Below are positions 19,338 through 31,200 of a DNA stretch of 64,000 bases, in pieces. Each line of letters begins with the position of its first letter. Position 1 is the stretch's first letter. A model generated the notes under the pieces. The model saw only the letters and a program-made list of their open reading frames with translations, was not told the DNA's origin and searched no databases. The DNA is taken from NCBI RefSeq assembly GCF_002142215.1, contig NZ_NAST01000004.1, positions 86,031-150,030 of the forward strand. The letters run 5' to 3'. A program made the translations under genes and the position numbers. The DNA comes from Gilliamella sp. N-G2 (GTDB taxonomy: Bacteria; Pseudomonadota; Gammaproteobacteria; Enterobacterales; Orbaceae).

Positions 19338-20435
19338 TTATTTCCAAAAAGTTTTTGATTCTTGATAAAAACTACGCCATATATCGGATTTCTTGGCTCG
19401 CTCTCGTACCACATTGTCCATATAAAACCGAATTCTTTTAATATCATCAGCATTGTCTTTCAAAACAACTCCAATCAACTGTTTGGCAATTTGTTCGCCA
19501 GTTAATGTTCCATCACCAAAATAATGGGCATCTAATGCTGATGCATAGGCAATATTAACTGCTTCAGCGGTAGACATTACTGCATCGGGTGTTTTTAATT
19601 TGGCACCCTCTGTGGTTTGACCTTGTCTGAGCTCTTGAAAAGTAGTCACCAATAGTTCAATGACATCAATAGGGATAATAACTTGTGTCGTTAATTCCCC
19701 CAATTCCTGATTAAGTTGTCGTTGAATTAATTCAATCTCAAAATTTTTATCAGCAATTGGATTAACAGTTTCGAAATTAAAACGTCGCTTCAATGCCGCA
19801 GACATTTCGTGCACACCACGATCGTGTAAATTGGCGGTACCAATAATATTAAATCCAGGTTTAGCTTTAATAACGCTATTAGGCCCCATTTCGGGAATCA
19901 TCATTTGTTTTTCAGACATAACCGATACCAGCATATCTTGAATTTCTGGTTGGCAACGGGTTATCTCTTCAAAGCGAACAATCTTTCCTTGCAACATACC
20001 TTGATAGATAGGCGAGCCAATTAATGCGCGTTCAGTGGGCCCTTCGGCAAGCAATAATGCATAGTTCCATGAATAACGGATATGATCTTCGCTGGTGCCT
20101 GCTGTCCCTTGAACTGTCAAATTTGAATCACCACTTATCGCTGCTGCTAATAATTCTGATAACATAGATTTTGCCGTACCGGGTTGCCCCACTAGCATTA
20201 AACCTTGTTTTCCTAATAAGGATACAATTGCACGATCAACTAACGGATCGTCGCCAAAAAACTTACGACTAATACCTAATGATTCGTTACCTAAAATGAA
20301 TTGACGAACTGATTTGGGTGATAAAAGCCAACCTTGCGGTTTATTATTGTCTTTATCGGCTTTGCTTAATGTTGCCAATTCTTGGTTATAACGCTCTTCA
20401 GCAGTTAATCGTATTGCTTGTTTCTGATTTAACAT
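19338..20435 (-). CDS. yehL: MoxR-type AAA+ ATPase (YehL-like)
   Basis: This 365-residue AAA+ ATPase has Walker A GQPGTAKS at 83-90, a Walker B written VRFEE (about 153-157, with Glu in place of the usual first Asp), sensor-1 IGTAN at 198-202 and a KRRF arginine-finger segment at 216-219. It belongs to the MoxR group, which remodels protein complexes together with VWA-domain partners. It sits directly before the DUF5682 and VWA genes, as E. coli yehL does. Ten bases separate it from the last DUF4132 gene, so they form one transcription unit. Confidence 0.87.
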   Translation of the reverse strand: MLNQKQAIRLTAEERYNQELATLSKADKDNNKPQGWLLSPKSVRQFILGNESLGISRKFFGDDPLVDRAIVSLLGKQGLMLVGQPGTAKSMLSELLAAAISGDSNLTVQGTAGTSEDHIRYSWNYALLLAEGPTERALIGSPIYQGMLQGKIVRFEEITRCQPEIQDMLVSVMSEKQMMIPEMGPNSVIKAKPGFNIIGTANLHDRGVHEMSAALKRRFNFETVNPIADKNFEIELIQRQLNQELGELTTQVIIPIDVIELLVTTFQELRQGQTTEGAKLKTPDAVMSTAEAVNIAYASALDAHYFGDGTLTGEQIAKQLIGVVLKDNADDIKRIRFYMDNVVRERAKKSDIWRSFYQESKTFWK

Positions 20436-20446
20436 CTTTTATCCTT

Positions 20447-23400
20447 TCAATCTGAGTCAAATTTGCTTGATACGTTAGCAACCGCCATATAATCAGCAAA
20501 ACTTTCTGCTAGCAGTACCGGTAAGATGTGGTTAGCATCGACTTTTGATTTTCTATTGCCTTTTATTTGACTAAAAGAGAGAACATAGTGTTCAACCGAA
20601 ATATTTTCTTCAGAAATGTGATATCCCCTAAATTGGATATTGGCATATAGATTAATATTACTATAGTATTTACTATAACAATCAAAGCCATCATTTTCTT
20701 CAATAAAATCACTCTTATAATCAGGCTTATAACCTCGTTTGGTAAGGATATTGCGTATGGTCATTGAATCCGTTAACCAATCTTTGTAATTATTCACTAT
20801 GCCATCATCAATCCATTGGCTATTCGGTAAGGAGTTAGCAAATTGGTCAAAAATTGGCGTAACTTTATAGTCTTTAAGATGTTCTTGCCACTGTTTTGTA
20901 TGACTGGCTGGCAATAACACATTATGCGCTAGAGTGATATGATGATTTTGATTTAAAATGATCTCTTCATCATGAAAATTAATCAAACATCCATCTTCTG
21001 TTGGCCTAAAACTGTTGCAAATTTTGCCTTGCCCATCAACTGTTAGCCACACTAATCTTTGCAGCAACCGCTTAATAATTGGGTGTGCAAAAAGATATTG
21101 TTGCCAATCACTTACTAGCCAACGGCGCTGAGTACACATGGCCTCAAACAAACGTTCAGTTTGCATTGCAATAATTTGTGTTAACTCTTTTTTACTATTT
21201 GAAAACTGTTTTTTCACCTCTTTGATCATGGCAGGATCTTCATCTTTACGCGCATCTGGTAATGTTTTTATGATGGTACCTTCTGAATTTTTTAATTGCC
21301 ATTTAAAGTTATCATCAATATTAGCGGTAAAAATTCGTTTACCATAATCTAGAACAAGTTTACCTGAATCATCTAGTCCAGCAGTTACAATAGTACGATC
21401 TGCAAGTTCATCAGTTGTCCACTTTTGTCGCTCAGCTATTTGGTTTACCAACGATTTCGCTTTTTCTTGAGTAACTTTAGTCGAGTAACGGTGAGCAATG
21501 GATAACAAAAATTGAATTGTGATGAAATTATCATTGACGGAGATCGCTTCTAACATTGCTTCAATTTGTCCTCGTCTGATGTAATGATTTTTCATATAAG
21601 TTTTTATTATTGATACAGCTATATGACCTTCCATTCCACCAATTAGCGCTAACAAACCTTTTGATTTAATTGCCGATCCCATTAAACAAGTTTGCACTTC
21701 TAGTTTGATCGATTCAATAACTTGCTCGAGAGTAATATTTCGGTATTCAGGGTATAAATCTGGATGAGTCTTATAGCGATTTTTATAGTCCTGTAGTCGT
21801 TGTGGCGCAGTAATATTTGCCTGAGATTCTGCTTCGGCCAAAGTCGGAGTTAATGTGTCTTGTTGGATAAAACTTTGTAATATGAATAGGCCAAGTTGTT
21901 GTTGGCTTTTTTCACTTAATAGGCGAGTATAAATAGTTAATAAAGGATTAGATGGCTCTTTTAGTTTCACCGCTAACCATGTCCACCAAGTGATAATTCT
22001 GCGATCAACCTGCTCACCATTTTGCCATGTTAAATCAGGAATTGCCTCACTAACTAACCATTCAACATCCGTCGGTTTTTTACTTTTTAACCCTTTTTTT
22101 GCATCATTAAGTAATCGAGATGGTGTTAAATATTGGTCAATATTTTCACCTAAATTTTCCAGTGTCGATAATAGTACGGCTTGTACTGCTTCTTTTTTTT
22201 CTTGATTTAAAGCTGTATTTAAGGCAACAATTGATGACCGATTTCCCAATATTTCCAATAGCTTTGCGGCTAAAATACGTTGTTCTTGTTTGTTAGATGT
22301 TAATGCATTTTCAACTAAACGATGAACATCAGGGCATTTACTCAGTACTTGTTGAGCCAATAAACGCAATGTCTTGCTGTTACCTAACGCCCATTCTAAT
22401 AAATAATTAATATATTTATCCGGAGGTTTTGGTAAGAAAGTAAGGATTTTTAAGGCCCGCTTTTTATCAAAAGTATTATAACTACCTTGTGGTTCAAGGC
22501 TAGGTATTAATCCCAATGCTTCATCAAGATAGATAAGGTTTTCAGCAAAAAAAGGCCAAACATAATTTGCGTCACACTCTAAGGTTAGATCATAATAATA
22601 ATTCATCAAATATGCTGCGGCAACAATACGTTTAACATCTGGCATATCGGATATGTCATTTAACACCTGAGCGACCAAGCGTAAGTCGGTATGTAGTAAT
22701 ATCTCATGTTTTAAAAAACTTAAAGCTAAACCGAACGATTTGATCTTATTATAAATAATTCTTTCTGCGCGTAATAAATGATACAAATTAAATTCAGGTA
22801 ATGCCTGCAAACGCCCTTTATGTAAAATAATCTCATTAGTTAGCTTATTTTTAATTTCAGATTGCATTAACTGCCCTTTACCGTTTAGATAACGAAAAAT
22901 CATATCTAAATCATTGTCAGTGAAAGTAGTTAATTGTTCGCAACGTTCCTGCTCATTGGTATATCGGTAATGATATCTTTGATTATAGAGTTTTTCTTGT
23001 TGTGCTCTATTTTGCGATTGTATTAACAACTCTTGATAATTTTGTTGCAATATATCTCGCGCTTTGACAGGTAAATCAACTTCAGTAATTGGCATAAAAG
23101 GAGGAATGATAAATTCATCCTCTTGCTGCTTAGCTAACTTATCATTATTAATGGAGAATAAAGCATTTTCGATACTTTTAACTACTATTTTATTCGTTTC
23201 TTCAGTCAGTATTTTTTCTAATATTCCTTTATTAACAGACAATTTAACTAATAGCGCAATTTTCTGACAACGCTGCTTTGGCGTACCTTGTTGGAATGAA
23301 GCAATTAACTGATTTTGTGCACTTTCTTTAGGCATACTAAGCAATAGCGTTGTCGCTAACTCTCTTATTTTTTTATTGCTACAGACAGATTGTTTGACCA

Positions 23401-24187
23401 ACAATTCCACGACTAGTTCTTTAAGTTCACCATGACTGGCAATATATTGTAATTGCTGTAATTGACCAATTTCGGATAGTTCTTGATCTGGTAAAGATTT
23501 AAACCATTCTAAGTTTTCAGTTATATATAATTTTAATCCTCTAATCGCATACACATTATTAAAATATTCATAATAATATCTTGGTATTTGTTGTCGCTCA
23601 AAAAGAGCAAACATAAGTTGTTTTCCTAAACCCGTCTGCTCAATTTCGAGTAATTGATGTAGTTGTTCAATCGACCAATTATCACGTTCAGCTATCTTTT
23701 CCTCAGCATTGATATTACGATCTAAAAAGGTGGTAATCAATCCATCAATAAACAGATATAAAAACCATAAGGGTAGTTTTGGAGTAATAACAGCAATATT
23801 TACTGGCTCATAAAAAATTCGTCCGTGCATATTCGGAATATAAGTTGCTGCTAAAGTTTTACCAAACCTAATGATCTGTTCAGGTGAATATTGACTCGTC
23901 CATAATTGATAAAATTTGTCTCGAGCGCTTTGCAGTGGTTTATTATTGTCATCAAAATAAGCAAGAAGAACAAAACCTGGACAACCTAGTAAACTATAAA
24001 CCTGTTTATCATATTCATTAGAAATATTAGATTTTGTTAATTTATTTAGATCATCAAGAACCATGGGATCTTTGTCATATAAAATATAATGACAAATCCG
24101 TTCAGGCATTGATGGTTCTAAATCATGTAAACCAGTAAAACAATCAAGAATGACCTGTTCCATCAGGTCTCGGTTATTTTTTACCAT
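20447..24187 (-). CDS. DUF4132 HEAT-repeat protein, copy D (YehI/MolR family)
   Basis: The 1246-residue protein is the most divergent and last-transcribed of four DUF4132 paralogues. It has an all-helical N-terminal half, HEAT-type repeats around residues 590-680 (AAKLLEILGNRSSIVALNTAL), and the conserved C-terminal block TAGLDDSGKLVLDYGKR then FSNSKKELTQIIAMQTERLFEAMCTQRRWLVSDW. Its ATG lies inside the last codons of copy C (7-base overlap). E. coli carries two such genes, yehH (molR) and yehI, at this place. The molR name reflects an old molybdate phenotype; the molecular function is unknown. Which E. coli gene it matches best cannot be decided by eye. Confidence 0.85.
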   Translation of the reverse strand: MVKNNRDLMEQVILDCFTGLHDLEPSMPERICHYILYDKDPMVLDDLNKLTKSNISNEYDKQVYSLLGCPGFVLLAYFDDNNKPLQSARDKFYQLWTSQYSPEQIIRFGKTLAATYIPNMHGRIFYEPVNIAVITPKLPLWFLYLFIDGLITTFLDRNINAEEKIAERDNWSIEQLHQLLEIEQTGLGKQLMFALFERQQIPRYYYEYFNNVYAIRGLKLYITENLEWFKSLPDQELSEIGQLQQLQYIASHGELKELVVELLVKQSVCSNKKIRELATTLLLSMPKESAQNQLIASFQQGTPKQRCQKIALLVKLSVNKGILEKILTEETNKIVVKSIENALFSINNDKLAKQQEDEFIIPPFMPITEVDLPVKARDILQQNYQELLIQSQNRAQQEKLYNQRYHYRYTNEQERCEQLTTFTDNDLDMIFRYLNGKGQLMQSEIKNKLTNEIILHKGRLQALPEFNLYHLLRAERIIYNKIKSFGLALSFLKHEILLHTDLRLVAQVLNDISDMPDVKRIVAAAYLMNYYYDLTLECDANYVWPFFAENLIYLDEALGLIPSLEPQGSYNTFDKKRALKILTFLPKPPDKYINYLLEWALGNSKTLRLLAQQVLSKCPDVHRLVENALTSNKQEQRILAAKLLEILGNRSSIVALNTALNQEKKEAVQAVLLSTLENLGENIDQYLTPSRLLNDAKKGLKSKKPTDVEWLVSEAIPDLTWQNGEQVDRRIITWWTWLAVKLKEPSNPLLTIYTRLLSEKSQQQLGLFILQSFIQQDTLTPTLAEAESQANITAPQRLQDYKNRYKTHPDLYPEYRNITLEQVIESIKLEVQTCLMGSAIKSKGLLALIGGMEGHIAVSIIKTYMKNHYIRRGQIEAMLEAISVNDNFITIQFLLSIAHRYSTKVTQEKAKSLVNQIAERQKWTTDELADRTIVTAGLDDSGKLVLDYGKRIFTANIDDNFKWQLKNSEGTIIKTLPDARKDEDPAMIKEVKKQFSNSKKELTQIIAMQTERLFEAMCTQRRWLVSDWQQYLFAHPIIKRLLQRLVWLTVDGQGKICNSFRPTEDGCLINFHDEEIILNQNHHITLAHNVLLPASHTKQWQEHLKDYKVTPIFDQFANSLPNSQWIDDGIVNNYKDWLTDSMTIRNILTKRGYKPDYKSDFIEENDGFDCYSKYYSNINLYANIQFRGYHISEENISVEHYVLSFSQIKGNRKSKVDANHILPVLLAESFADYMAVANVSSKFDSD

Positions 24188-27100
24188 ATTAATTTATCCT
24201 TCCAATTAGGATCAAAACCATTCGATGCGTCAGCTACCGCCATATAATTAGCGTAACCTTCGGCTAATAACACTTTGGGTAGTTTATCTAGTGCAATTGC
24301 ACTTTCGATAAAACCTGGTGTTTTGCTGAAATAAAGGTTATAAAGCACGACAGGAATATTTTCCTCTGGTAGCATACTACCACTAAAGTCAATATTGATA
24401 TAAAGTTTATAATTGGCAAAATATTTATAATAACTATAAAAACTGCCTCCATCTTCGATATCACCATGTCTATAACCTAATTTAGTTAAAATACCTCGTA
24501 TAGTGAAACTATCTGTTAACCAACCTAGTCGATCATTAATAATACCGTCGTCAATTTTACTAATGTCAGGTAATGGATGGTTAAACTGATCAAATAACTG
24601 ATTGAGTTTGTGATGTTTAAAATACACTTGCCATTGTGCAATATCCGTACTGGACATTAATGCTGAATGGGCTAGTGTAATAAAGTGATTTTGATCAACG
24701 AAGATTTCATCGTTTTGATTAGTCACTAAACGACTATTTTCCGTTGGTCTAAAACTATTAACGATATGGCCACTTTTATCTAATTGTAACCAAACTAAAC
24801 CTTGAATTAATCGACCTACAACTGGATGATGCTGTAAATATTTTTGCCAATCTTCCACTCGCCATTGCCGCTGGGCACACATGGCTTCGTAAAAACGGCT
24901 ACTTTGCATAGTCAGCAATTGGCTAAGCTCTTTTTTACTATTACTGAACTGTTTTTTTGCCTCTTTGACAAGTTCAGGATTTTCGCTGTTACGTGCTTCA
25001 GGTAATGCTTTAAGCTTATCTCCTTCAGCATTTTTTAATTGCCATTTAAATTTATCATCCAAACTAGCAATAAAGGTACGCTCACCATAATCAAGAATTA
25101 ACAAGCCATTATCATCTAAACCTGCGGTCGATATGGTACGATCAGCCAGTTCATCAGTACTCCAACCACTACGCTGAGCAATATGTTCTACTAAATTTCT
25201 GGCCTTGTCTTGAATTGAAGCTGTACGATAACGACGCGCTAATGATAATAACAGTTGAATGATAAAAGGATCGTTACTGTACGCCATAGGTTCTAGTATC
25301 GCTTCGATCTGAGCTCGCCGTTGAGAATGATCTCTCATAAAACGGGTTATTAATGATACAGCAACCTGCCCTTTAATACCGCTTGTTAAAGATAGTATCC
25401 CTTTGGCTTTAATGGCTGAACCTAGATAATTGGCCAGTATTTCATTTTTAATTTCGTCAAAAACTTGTTCATAAGTAATATTATTATAATGAGGATAGTG
25501 CTTTGGATAACGTTGATAAGCTCTCATATATTGTTGTAGACGTTTATCAGCTAATGAACTCGCTTGCGCTTCTGCTTCCTCGATCGTTGGCATTAAGGTA
25601 TCTTGTTGGATAAAGCTTTGTAAAATAAATTCGCCTAATTGTTGTTGACTTTGTTCACTTAATAATCGAGTATAAGTGATGAATAGCGGATGACTAGGAT
25701 CTTTTAATTTAAATGCTAAACAGATCCACCACTCAATAATTTGAGGATCAACTTTATCACCATTTTGCCAAGTCAAAGTAGGGATTAAGTTAAAATCAAA
25801 CCAATCAAAATCAGTTGACTTTTTGCCTTTCAAACCTTTTTGAGCGGCAGTCAATAATTGTTTCGCAGTTAAATATCGACTGATGTCTTCATCCATTTTT
25901 TCCAATGCAATTAATATTGCTGCTTGCACTATTTCACGCTTCTCTTTTTTCAAAGCTACAATTAAGGCTTCAATAGAACTTTTATCGCCTAGTTCTGCTA
26001 ACCATTCAGCAGCAGCAAGACGAACTTCTTGTTTAGCCGATGATAAAGCTTGTTCAACTTGATTATGTATATTTGGAATTGCGCTTAGCACATCCTGTGC
26101 AGCGTGACGAATTTGTTTAGCTTCATCTAAAGCTAATTCAAATAAGTAAGTTACGTATTTAACTGGAATAATTGGAAAAAGCGTTAATATTTTTATCGCA
26201 TTGATTCTATCAACATAAGAATCGAACCAGTATTTTTGTTGGCGAGCAAATCCTAATGCTTCGTCCAATAAAAATTCATTCTCAGCAAAAAAAGCCCATA
26301 ATTTGTATGGTTCAGTTTCATAAACATCATGAAAAATATCACTGGTTAAAAATGGTATTGCGATAATATGTTGAATATGTTTAATGGATTGAATGCCTTT
26401 ATAGTAGTTTAACTTTTCAAAGACATCGACGATTTGTCGAAGATCAAAATTTCTTATTACATCATATTTTCTATACATATTTAGAAAACAATATTCACTA
26501 TTCATATTAGTAGTACCTTCAACTAATATAGTCGCACGAAGTAAGTGAAATAAAGTAAACTCAGGTAAATTTTGTAATCTTTTTTTTCTCAACAAAAATC
26601 GAAAATCGATATTTTTTTTGATTTTTTTTACTAATATTGAATGTTCTATTTTACCATTCAAATATTCAAAGATATTATCTAAATCTTTGCTGGTAGTTTT
26701 TTTCAATAATTGATAACGTTCTTGCAAATGAACCCACGGCAAACCATTTTTTTGATTATTTTCAATCTCTTTTTGTGCATCTTTTTCACACTCGATCAAA
26801 AATTCTTGAAAATTTTGCTGTAGCAAATCACGAGCAATTATTGGCAATGGCGTGTCAATAAGAGGTTCAAAATCAGGAATAACTAAATCAGATTGTCGTT
26901 TAACCGTATTGGCACTTTCCAATCGTGTTAAAGCACTTTCAATCGCAGTAATTACCGTTTTATTGGTTTCGTCTGCCAATGCTTGCTGTAAAATTATAGG
27001 ATCAGCAACAATTCTAGCTAGTAAGACAGCTGCATTACTACGTTGCTTAACTGAACCAGATGTTAAAAAATGTTGTAACTGAATTTGAATAATATCACTT

Positions 27101-27918
27101 GGTAAGCTAAACAGAATTTCAGTAGCTAATTGATTGATCTGCTTATTAGTATTTAATGCCTGCATGGTAATAAAATCAGCTAAAGGCAATTGAAGTTCCA
27201 TATGCTTTTGAATATATTTTAACTGATCCATTTGCCCTAAGATCGCTAACCCTTGAATCGGTAGTTGCTTAAATAATGTTATATGCTCCTGAATATAGGA
27301 TAATAAGCCATTTATCATAAAAAAATATTTGAAGTGGCTATGAGATAGAACGCTAATATTTTGCCGATCAAAGATTGCAAACAGTAAGTTTTCGCCTAAA
27401 CCTACTTGTTCAATTTCAAGTAATTGATGTAATTGCTGAATTGTCCAACTTTCACGTTGATCAATTTTTTCTTCGTTTTCACAATAAGTTGGTAACGTGG
27501 TAATCAGTCCATCATATAACAGATAGATGAACCATGTTGGTAATTTCTCGCTAGACACTTTAACGAAAGGTAAATTGTCACATAAGGTCGCAAAAACTTG
27601 AGCAAAGCGAATTATTTGTTCTAGCGAAAAAGTTCCAGTCCAGCGGCGGTAAAACTCAAGACGAGCTTGTTCTGCTTCATGAGTTTTGCTAAAAGTAGCA
27701 ACGCTATAAAGCTCACAAGGCCTGCGCATATATTCATAGATTTTATAAGCTGTTTTAGAAGTTTGACATAATTTATCAAAATCGCCCAACACCTCTAGTT
27801 CATCACCTTGTAAAATATATTGGCTAATACGGGATGGTAAGCTTTTATCCTGTTCGCTTAATGGTTCAAAAATAGTCTTAATTAATTGTTCTGGTGATAA
27901 TTGTTCTATTTTTTTCAT
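24181..27918 (-). CDS. DUF4132 HEAT-repeat protein, copy C
   Basis: I start this copy at the ATG at 27918 (1245 residues), which has AAGGA before it and begins MKKIEQLSPEQLIKTIF, aligning with MKKTEELS of copy A; a longer frame to 27966 adds 16 unmatched residues. The body follows the same plan as copies A and B: a helical N-terminus with PSWFIYLLYDGLITTLP-type segment, HEAT-like repeats (AAEWLAELGDKSSIEAL), and the C-terminal TISTAGLDDNGLLILDYGER and FSNSKKELSQLL blocks. It overlaps copy D by seven bases. A distinct stretch around residues 385-480 differs in length and sequence from A and B. Confidence 0.85.
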   Translation of the reverse strand: MKKIEQLSPEQLIKTIFEPLSEQDKSLPSRISQYILQGDELEVLGDFDKLCQTSKTAYKIYEYMRRPCELYSVATFSKTHEAEQARLEFYRRWTGTFSLEQIIRFAQVFATLCDNLPFVKVSSEKLPTWFIYLLYDGLITTLPTYCENEEKIDQRESWTIQQLHQLLEIEQVGLGENLLFAIFDRQNISVLSHSHFKYFFMINGLLSYIQEHITLFKQLPIQGLAILGQMDQLKYIQKHMELQLPLADFITMQALNTNKQINQLATEILFSLPSDIIQIQLQHFLTSGSVKQRSNAAVLLARIVADPIILQQALADETNKTVITAIESALTRLESANTVKRQSDLVIPDFEPLIDTPLPIIARDLLQQNFQEFLIECEKDAQKEIENNQKNGLPWVHLQERYQLLKKTTSKDLDNIFEYLNGKIEHSILVKKIKKNIDFRFLLRKKRLQNLPEFTLFHLLRATILVEGTTNMNSEYCFLNMYRKYDVIRNFDLRQIVDVFEKLNYYKGIQSIKHIQHIIAIPFLTSDIFHDVYETEPYKLWAFFAENEFLLDEALGFARQQKYWFDSYVDRINAIKILTLFPIIPVKYVTYLFELALDEAKQIRHAAQDVLSAIPNIHNQVEQALSSAKQEVRLAAAEWLAELGDKSSIEALIVALKKEKREIVQAAILIALEKMDEDISRYLTAKQLLTAAQKGLKGKKSTDFDWFDFNLIPTLTWQNGDKVDPQIIEWWICLAFKLKDPSHPLFITYTRLLSEQSQQQLGEFILQSFIQQDTLMPTIEEAEAQASSLADKRLQQYMRAYQRYPKHYPHYNNITYEQVFDEIKNEILANYLGSAIKAKGILSLTSGIKGQVAVSLITRFMRDHSQRRAQIEAILEPMAYSNDPFIIQLLLSLARRYRTASIQDKARNLVEHIAQRSGWSTDELADRTISTAGLDDNGLLILDYGERTFIASLDDKFKWQLKNAEGDKLKALPEARNSENPELVKEAKKQFSNSKKELSQLLTMQSSRFYEAMCAQRQWRVEDWQKYLQHHPVVGRLIQGLVWLQLDKSGHIVNSFRPTENSRLVTNQNDEIFVDQNHFITLAHSALMSSTDIAQWQVYFKHHKLNQLFDQFNHPLPDISKIDDGIINDRLGWLTDSFTIRGILTKLGYRHGDIEDGGSFYSYYKYFANYKLYINIDFSGSMLPEENIPVVLYNLYFSKTPGFIESAIALDKLPKVLLAEGYANYMAVADASNGFDPNWKDKLIW

Positions 27919-28023
27919 ATTCCTTGTTCTCACATAAAATATCAAAACTTTGGCATACCTTTGCAACAGTATTGTGTATTATATTTATTCGCTAATTGTT
28001 CCGATTCAACTTTGCCATATCAA
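27919..28023 (-). repeat. duplicated upstream block, copy C
   Basis: The bases upstream of copy C resemble those upstream of copies A and B (shared pieces: TTGGCATACC, TTGTAATAG-like, then GATTCAA-TTTTGCCAT on the plus strand). This copy is the most diverged. The block probably holds a promoter and ribosome site carried along with each gene duplication; I could not settle on unambiguous -35 and -10 boxes. Confidence 0.65.
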
Positions 28024-28134
28024 TAAACATTAAATGATGCAAATTAATACAAATTACGTTGCAAAATAATGCACCGTGAATAACTATAATGATATATATG
28101 TATTACTGCATTTAACGACAATCCATCCATATCT

Positions 28135-28209
28135 TTATCTCGATAACCACATAACCGCAAAAGCAATCAAGAATGCTCTGTCTCACAGGTTCTAGTCTCT
28201 TTTTACCAT
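28135..28209 (-). pseudogene. relic of the 5' end of a DUF4132 copy D-type gene (junction C/B)
   Basis: Minus-strand sequence from 28209 begins ATGGTAAAAAGAGAC and continues with CATTCTTGATTG, closely paralleling the first 60-70 bases of copy D from 24187 (ATGGTAAAAAATAACC then CATTCTTGATTG). The frame is broken by a TAG at codon 6, so nothing is made. Its position immediately after copy B's stop mirrors the real copy C/copy D junction, where D's ATG overlaps C's stop. It therefore marks the edge of a tandem duplication unit. Confidence 0.8.
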
Positions 28210-31200
28210 ATTAATTTATCTTTCCAATTAGGATCAAAACCACTACTAGCATTTGCAACTGCCATATAATTAGCATAACCTTCGGCTAATAACACTTTGG
28301 GTAGTTTATCAAGCGCGATTGCGTTATCTTTGAAACCTTTTTTATTACTGAAATAAAGGTTATAGAGTACTGCTGGAATATTTTCCTCAGGTAGCATGCT
28401 GCCACTGAATTCAATATTGATATAGATATTGAGACTGTTAAAGTATTTATAGTAACTATAAAAATATCCTCCATCTTCAGAATTATCACGCTCGTAACCC
28501 AATTTCTTTAAAACATCACGTAAGGTAAAACTATCCGTTAACCAGCCTAAACGATCATCAATAATACCATCTTTAAATTTGCTCATATCGGATAATAGAG
28601 CACCAAACTGCTCAAACAATCGATTTACTTTGTAATCTTTAAGATGCGCTTGCCATTTTGCTGTATCATCACTTGATAGTAACGCTGAATGGGCAACGGT
28701 AATAAAGTGATTTTGATCAAGTAAGATTTCTTCATCTTGATTCGTTATTAAACTGCCATCCTCAGTTGGTCTAAAACTATTGACAATCTGACCATTATTG
28801 TCTAATTCCAACCACACTAAACGTTGAATCAATCGTCCCACAATTGGGTGTGGTTGCAGATATTTTTGCCAATCTTCCACTCGCCATTGACGCTCGGCAC
28901 ACATGGCTTCGTAAAAACGGCTTATTTGCATAGTGAGTAATTGATTTAGTTCTTTTTTACTGTTGCTGAACTGTTTTTTTGCTTCTTTGACTAGTTCAAA
29001 GTTTTCGCTTTTACGTGCTTCAGGCAATGCTTTGATCTTTTCTCCATCAGCATTTTTTAATTGCCACTTAAATTTATCATCCAAGCTAGCAATAAAACTA
29101 CGCTCACCGTAATCAAGAATTAACAAACCATTATCATCTAACCCTGCGGTCGATATGGTGCGATCGGCCAGTTCATCAGTAGTCCAGCCTAAGCGCTCGG
29201 CAATGCTTTCTACCAAGTGTCTGGCTTTTTCTTGAATGGATGCCGTACGATAGCGACGCGCTAATGATAATAATAGTTGAATGATCATCGGATCATCACT
29301 GTTTGCCAGTGGATCAAGCATTGCTTCAATTTGAGCTCGACGTTGGTAATGATTCTTCATAAAACTACTTAAGAGTGACACTGCAACCTGGCCTTCAATA
29401 TCACAAGTTAAAGCTAACATTCCTTTTGCTTTAATGGCTGTGCCAAGATAGATTGCTAATGTTTCTTTTTTGATTTCTTCAAAAACCTGCTCATAAGTAA
29501 TATTTTTATAGTGAGGATAAAGATCCGGATAACGTTTATAATATGCAATATATTGCCGCAATCGCATATTAGTTTCTAAACCGGCTTTGCCTTCTGCTTC
29601 TTCCAGTGATGGATTTAGCGTATCTTGTTTAATGAAACTTTGTAAAATAAATTCGCCTAATTGTCGCTGACTTTGGATGCTTAATAATTGATTATAAATA
29701 GTTAACAGCGGATTAGCCGGATCTTTTAATTTGACCGCTAAACAGATCCACCACTCAATAATCTGTGAATCAACTTTATCACCATTTTGCCAAGTTAACG
29801 TTGGTATTAAGTTAAAATCAAACCATTCAAAATCAGCCGTTTTTTTACTTTTTAAACCTTTTTGGGCATCATCCAATAACTTTTTCGGGGTTAAGTGCTG
29901 ACTAATATCTTCACCAATTTTTTCCAGCGCGACCAATATTGCGGCCTGGACTGTTTCGCGTTTCTCTTTTTTTAGTGCAACATTTAGTGCTTTAATCGAG
30001 CTTTTTTGTCCTAACTCGGCCAACCAATTAGCTGCGGCAATACGCGCCTCGAATTTTGAAGAGGATAAAGCTTGTTCAACTTGATTATGTATATTGGGGA
30101 TCCGCTTTAAGACATGTTGCGCAGCATAACGTACCGGCTTACTTTCACCTAAAGCTAACTCAAACAGATAAGCGACATATTTCGTTGGAATCGTTGGAAA
30201 GAGTTGTAATATTTTTATGACACTAACTTTATCTAAACGATTAAGGACTTTTGGAGGAGCGAAACCTAATGCCTGATCAATTAAAAAATCATTTTCAGCA
30301 AAAAAAGCCCATAATTTATAGGGTTCATTTTCATAAATATCATGATAATAATCACTGGTTAAAAACTGTAAAGCAATTGCATATTCAACCTCTGGATAGA
30401 AATTGAGTTTTACTATGACATCCGCTATCTGTCTTAGATCGAAGTTTTTGACAATATCATAACGACTGTATATATATTCAAAACAATAATACCCACCGGG
30501 GCCTTTAAGTAATTCATTGATTCGCAGTAAGTGAAACAAAGTAAATTCAGGTAAATTTACAAGTCGATTTTTAGTAACTAAAAAGTCAAAATCAACATTC
30601 TTATCAAATTCTTGCAATAATACTGAGCTTTCGATTTTACCATTCAAATATTCAAAGATATTATCCAGAGACTTTGATGTCACCGTTTGTAACGGTTTAT
30701 AACGGTCTTGATAATAGGTTTGTCGTCTTTTATATTTTTGGTTTTTCTCTAACTCATCTTCCATCAATGTTTTACGTTCAGTAAGGAACTCGTCAAAATT
30801 TTGATGTATAACATCTCGAGCAGTTATGGGCAATGGCGTGTCAACAAGTGGTTCAAAACTAGGAATAACTAACTCAGCTTGCTGTTTGGCTGCATTGGCC
30901 GTTTCTATCCTCGATAAGGCACTTTCAAGGGTAGCAATAACTGTTTTATTAGTCTCATTAGCTAAAGCTTGCTGTAAAATTGTCGGTTCAGAAATGATTC
31001 GGGAGAGTAATATGGTTGCATTAGCACGCTCCTTAGCAGAGCTTGAAGTTAAAAAGTGTTGTAATTGAGGTTGAACCAGCTCCACTGGTAAGTTAAGTAG
31101 TATTTCTGTGGCTAATTTACTCACCTGTTTACAAGCATTTAACGCCTGAATGACAATAAAATCAACCAGTTGCAACTGAAATTCTGGATATCGGTAAATG

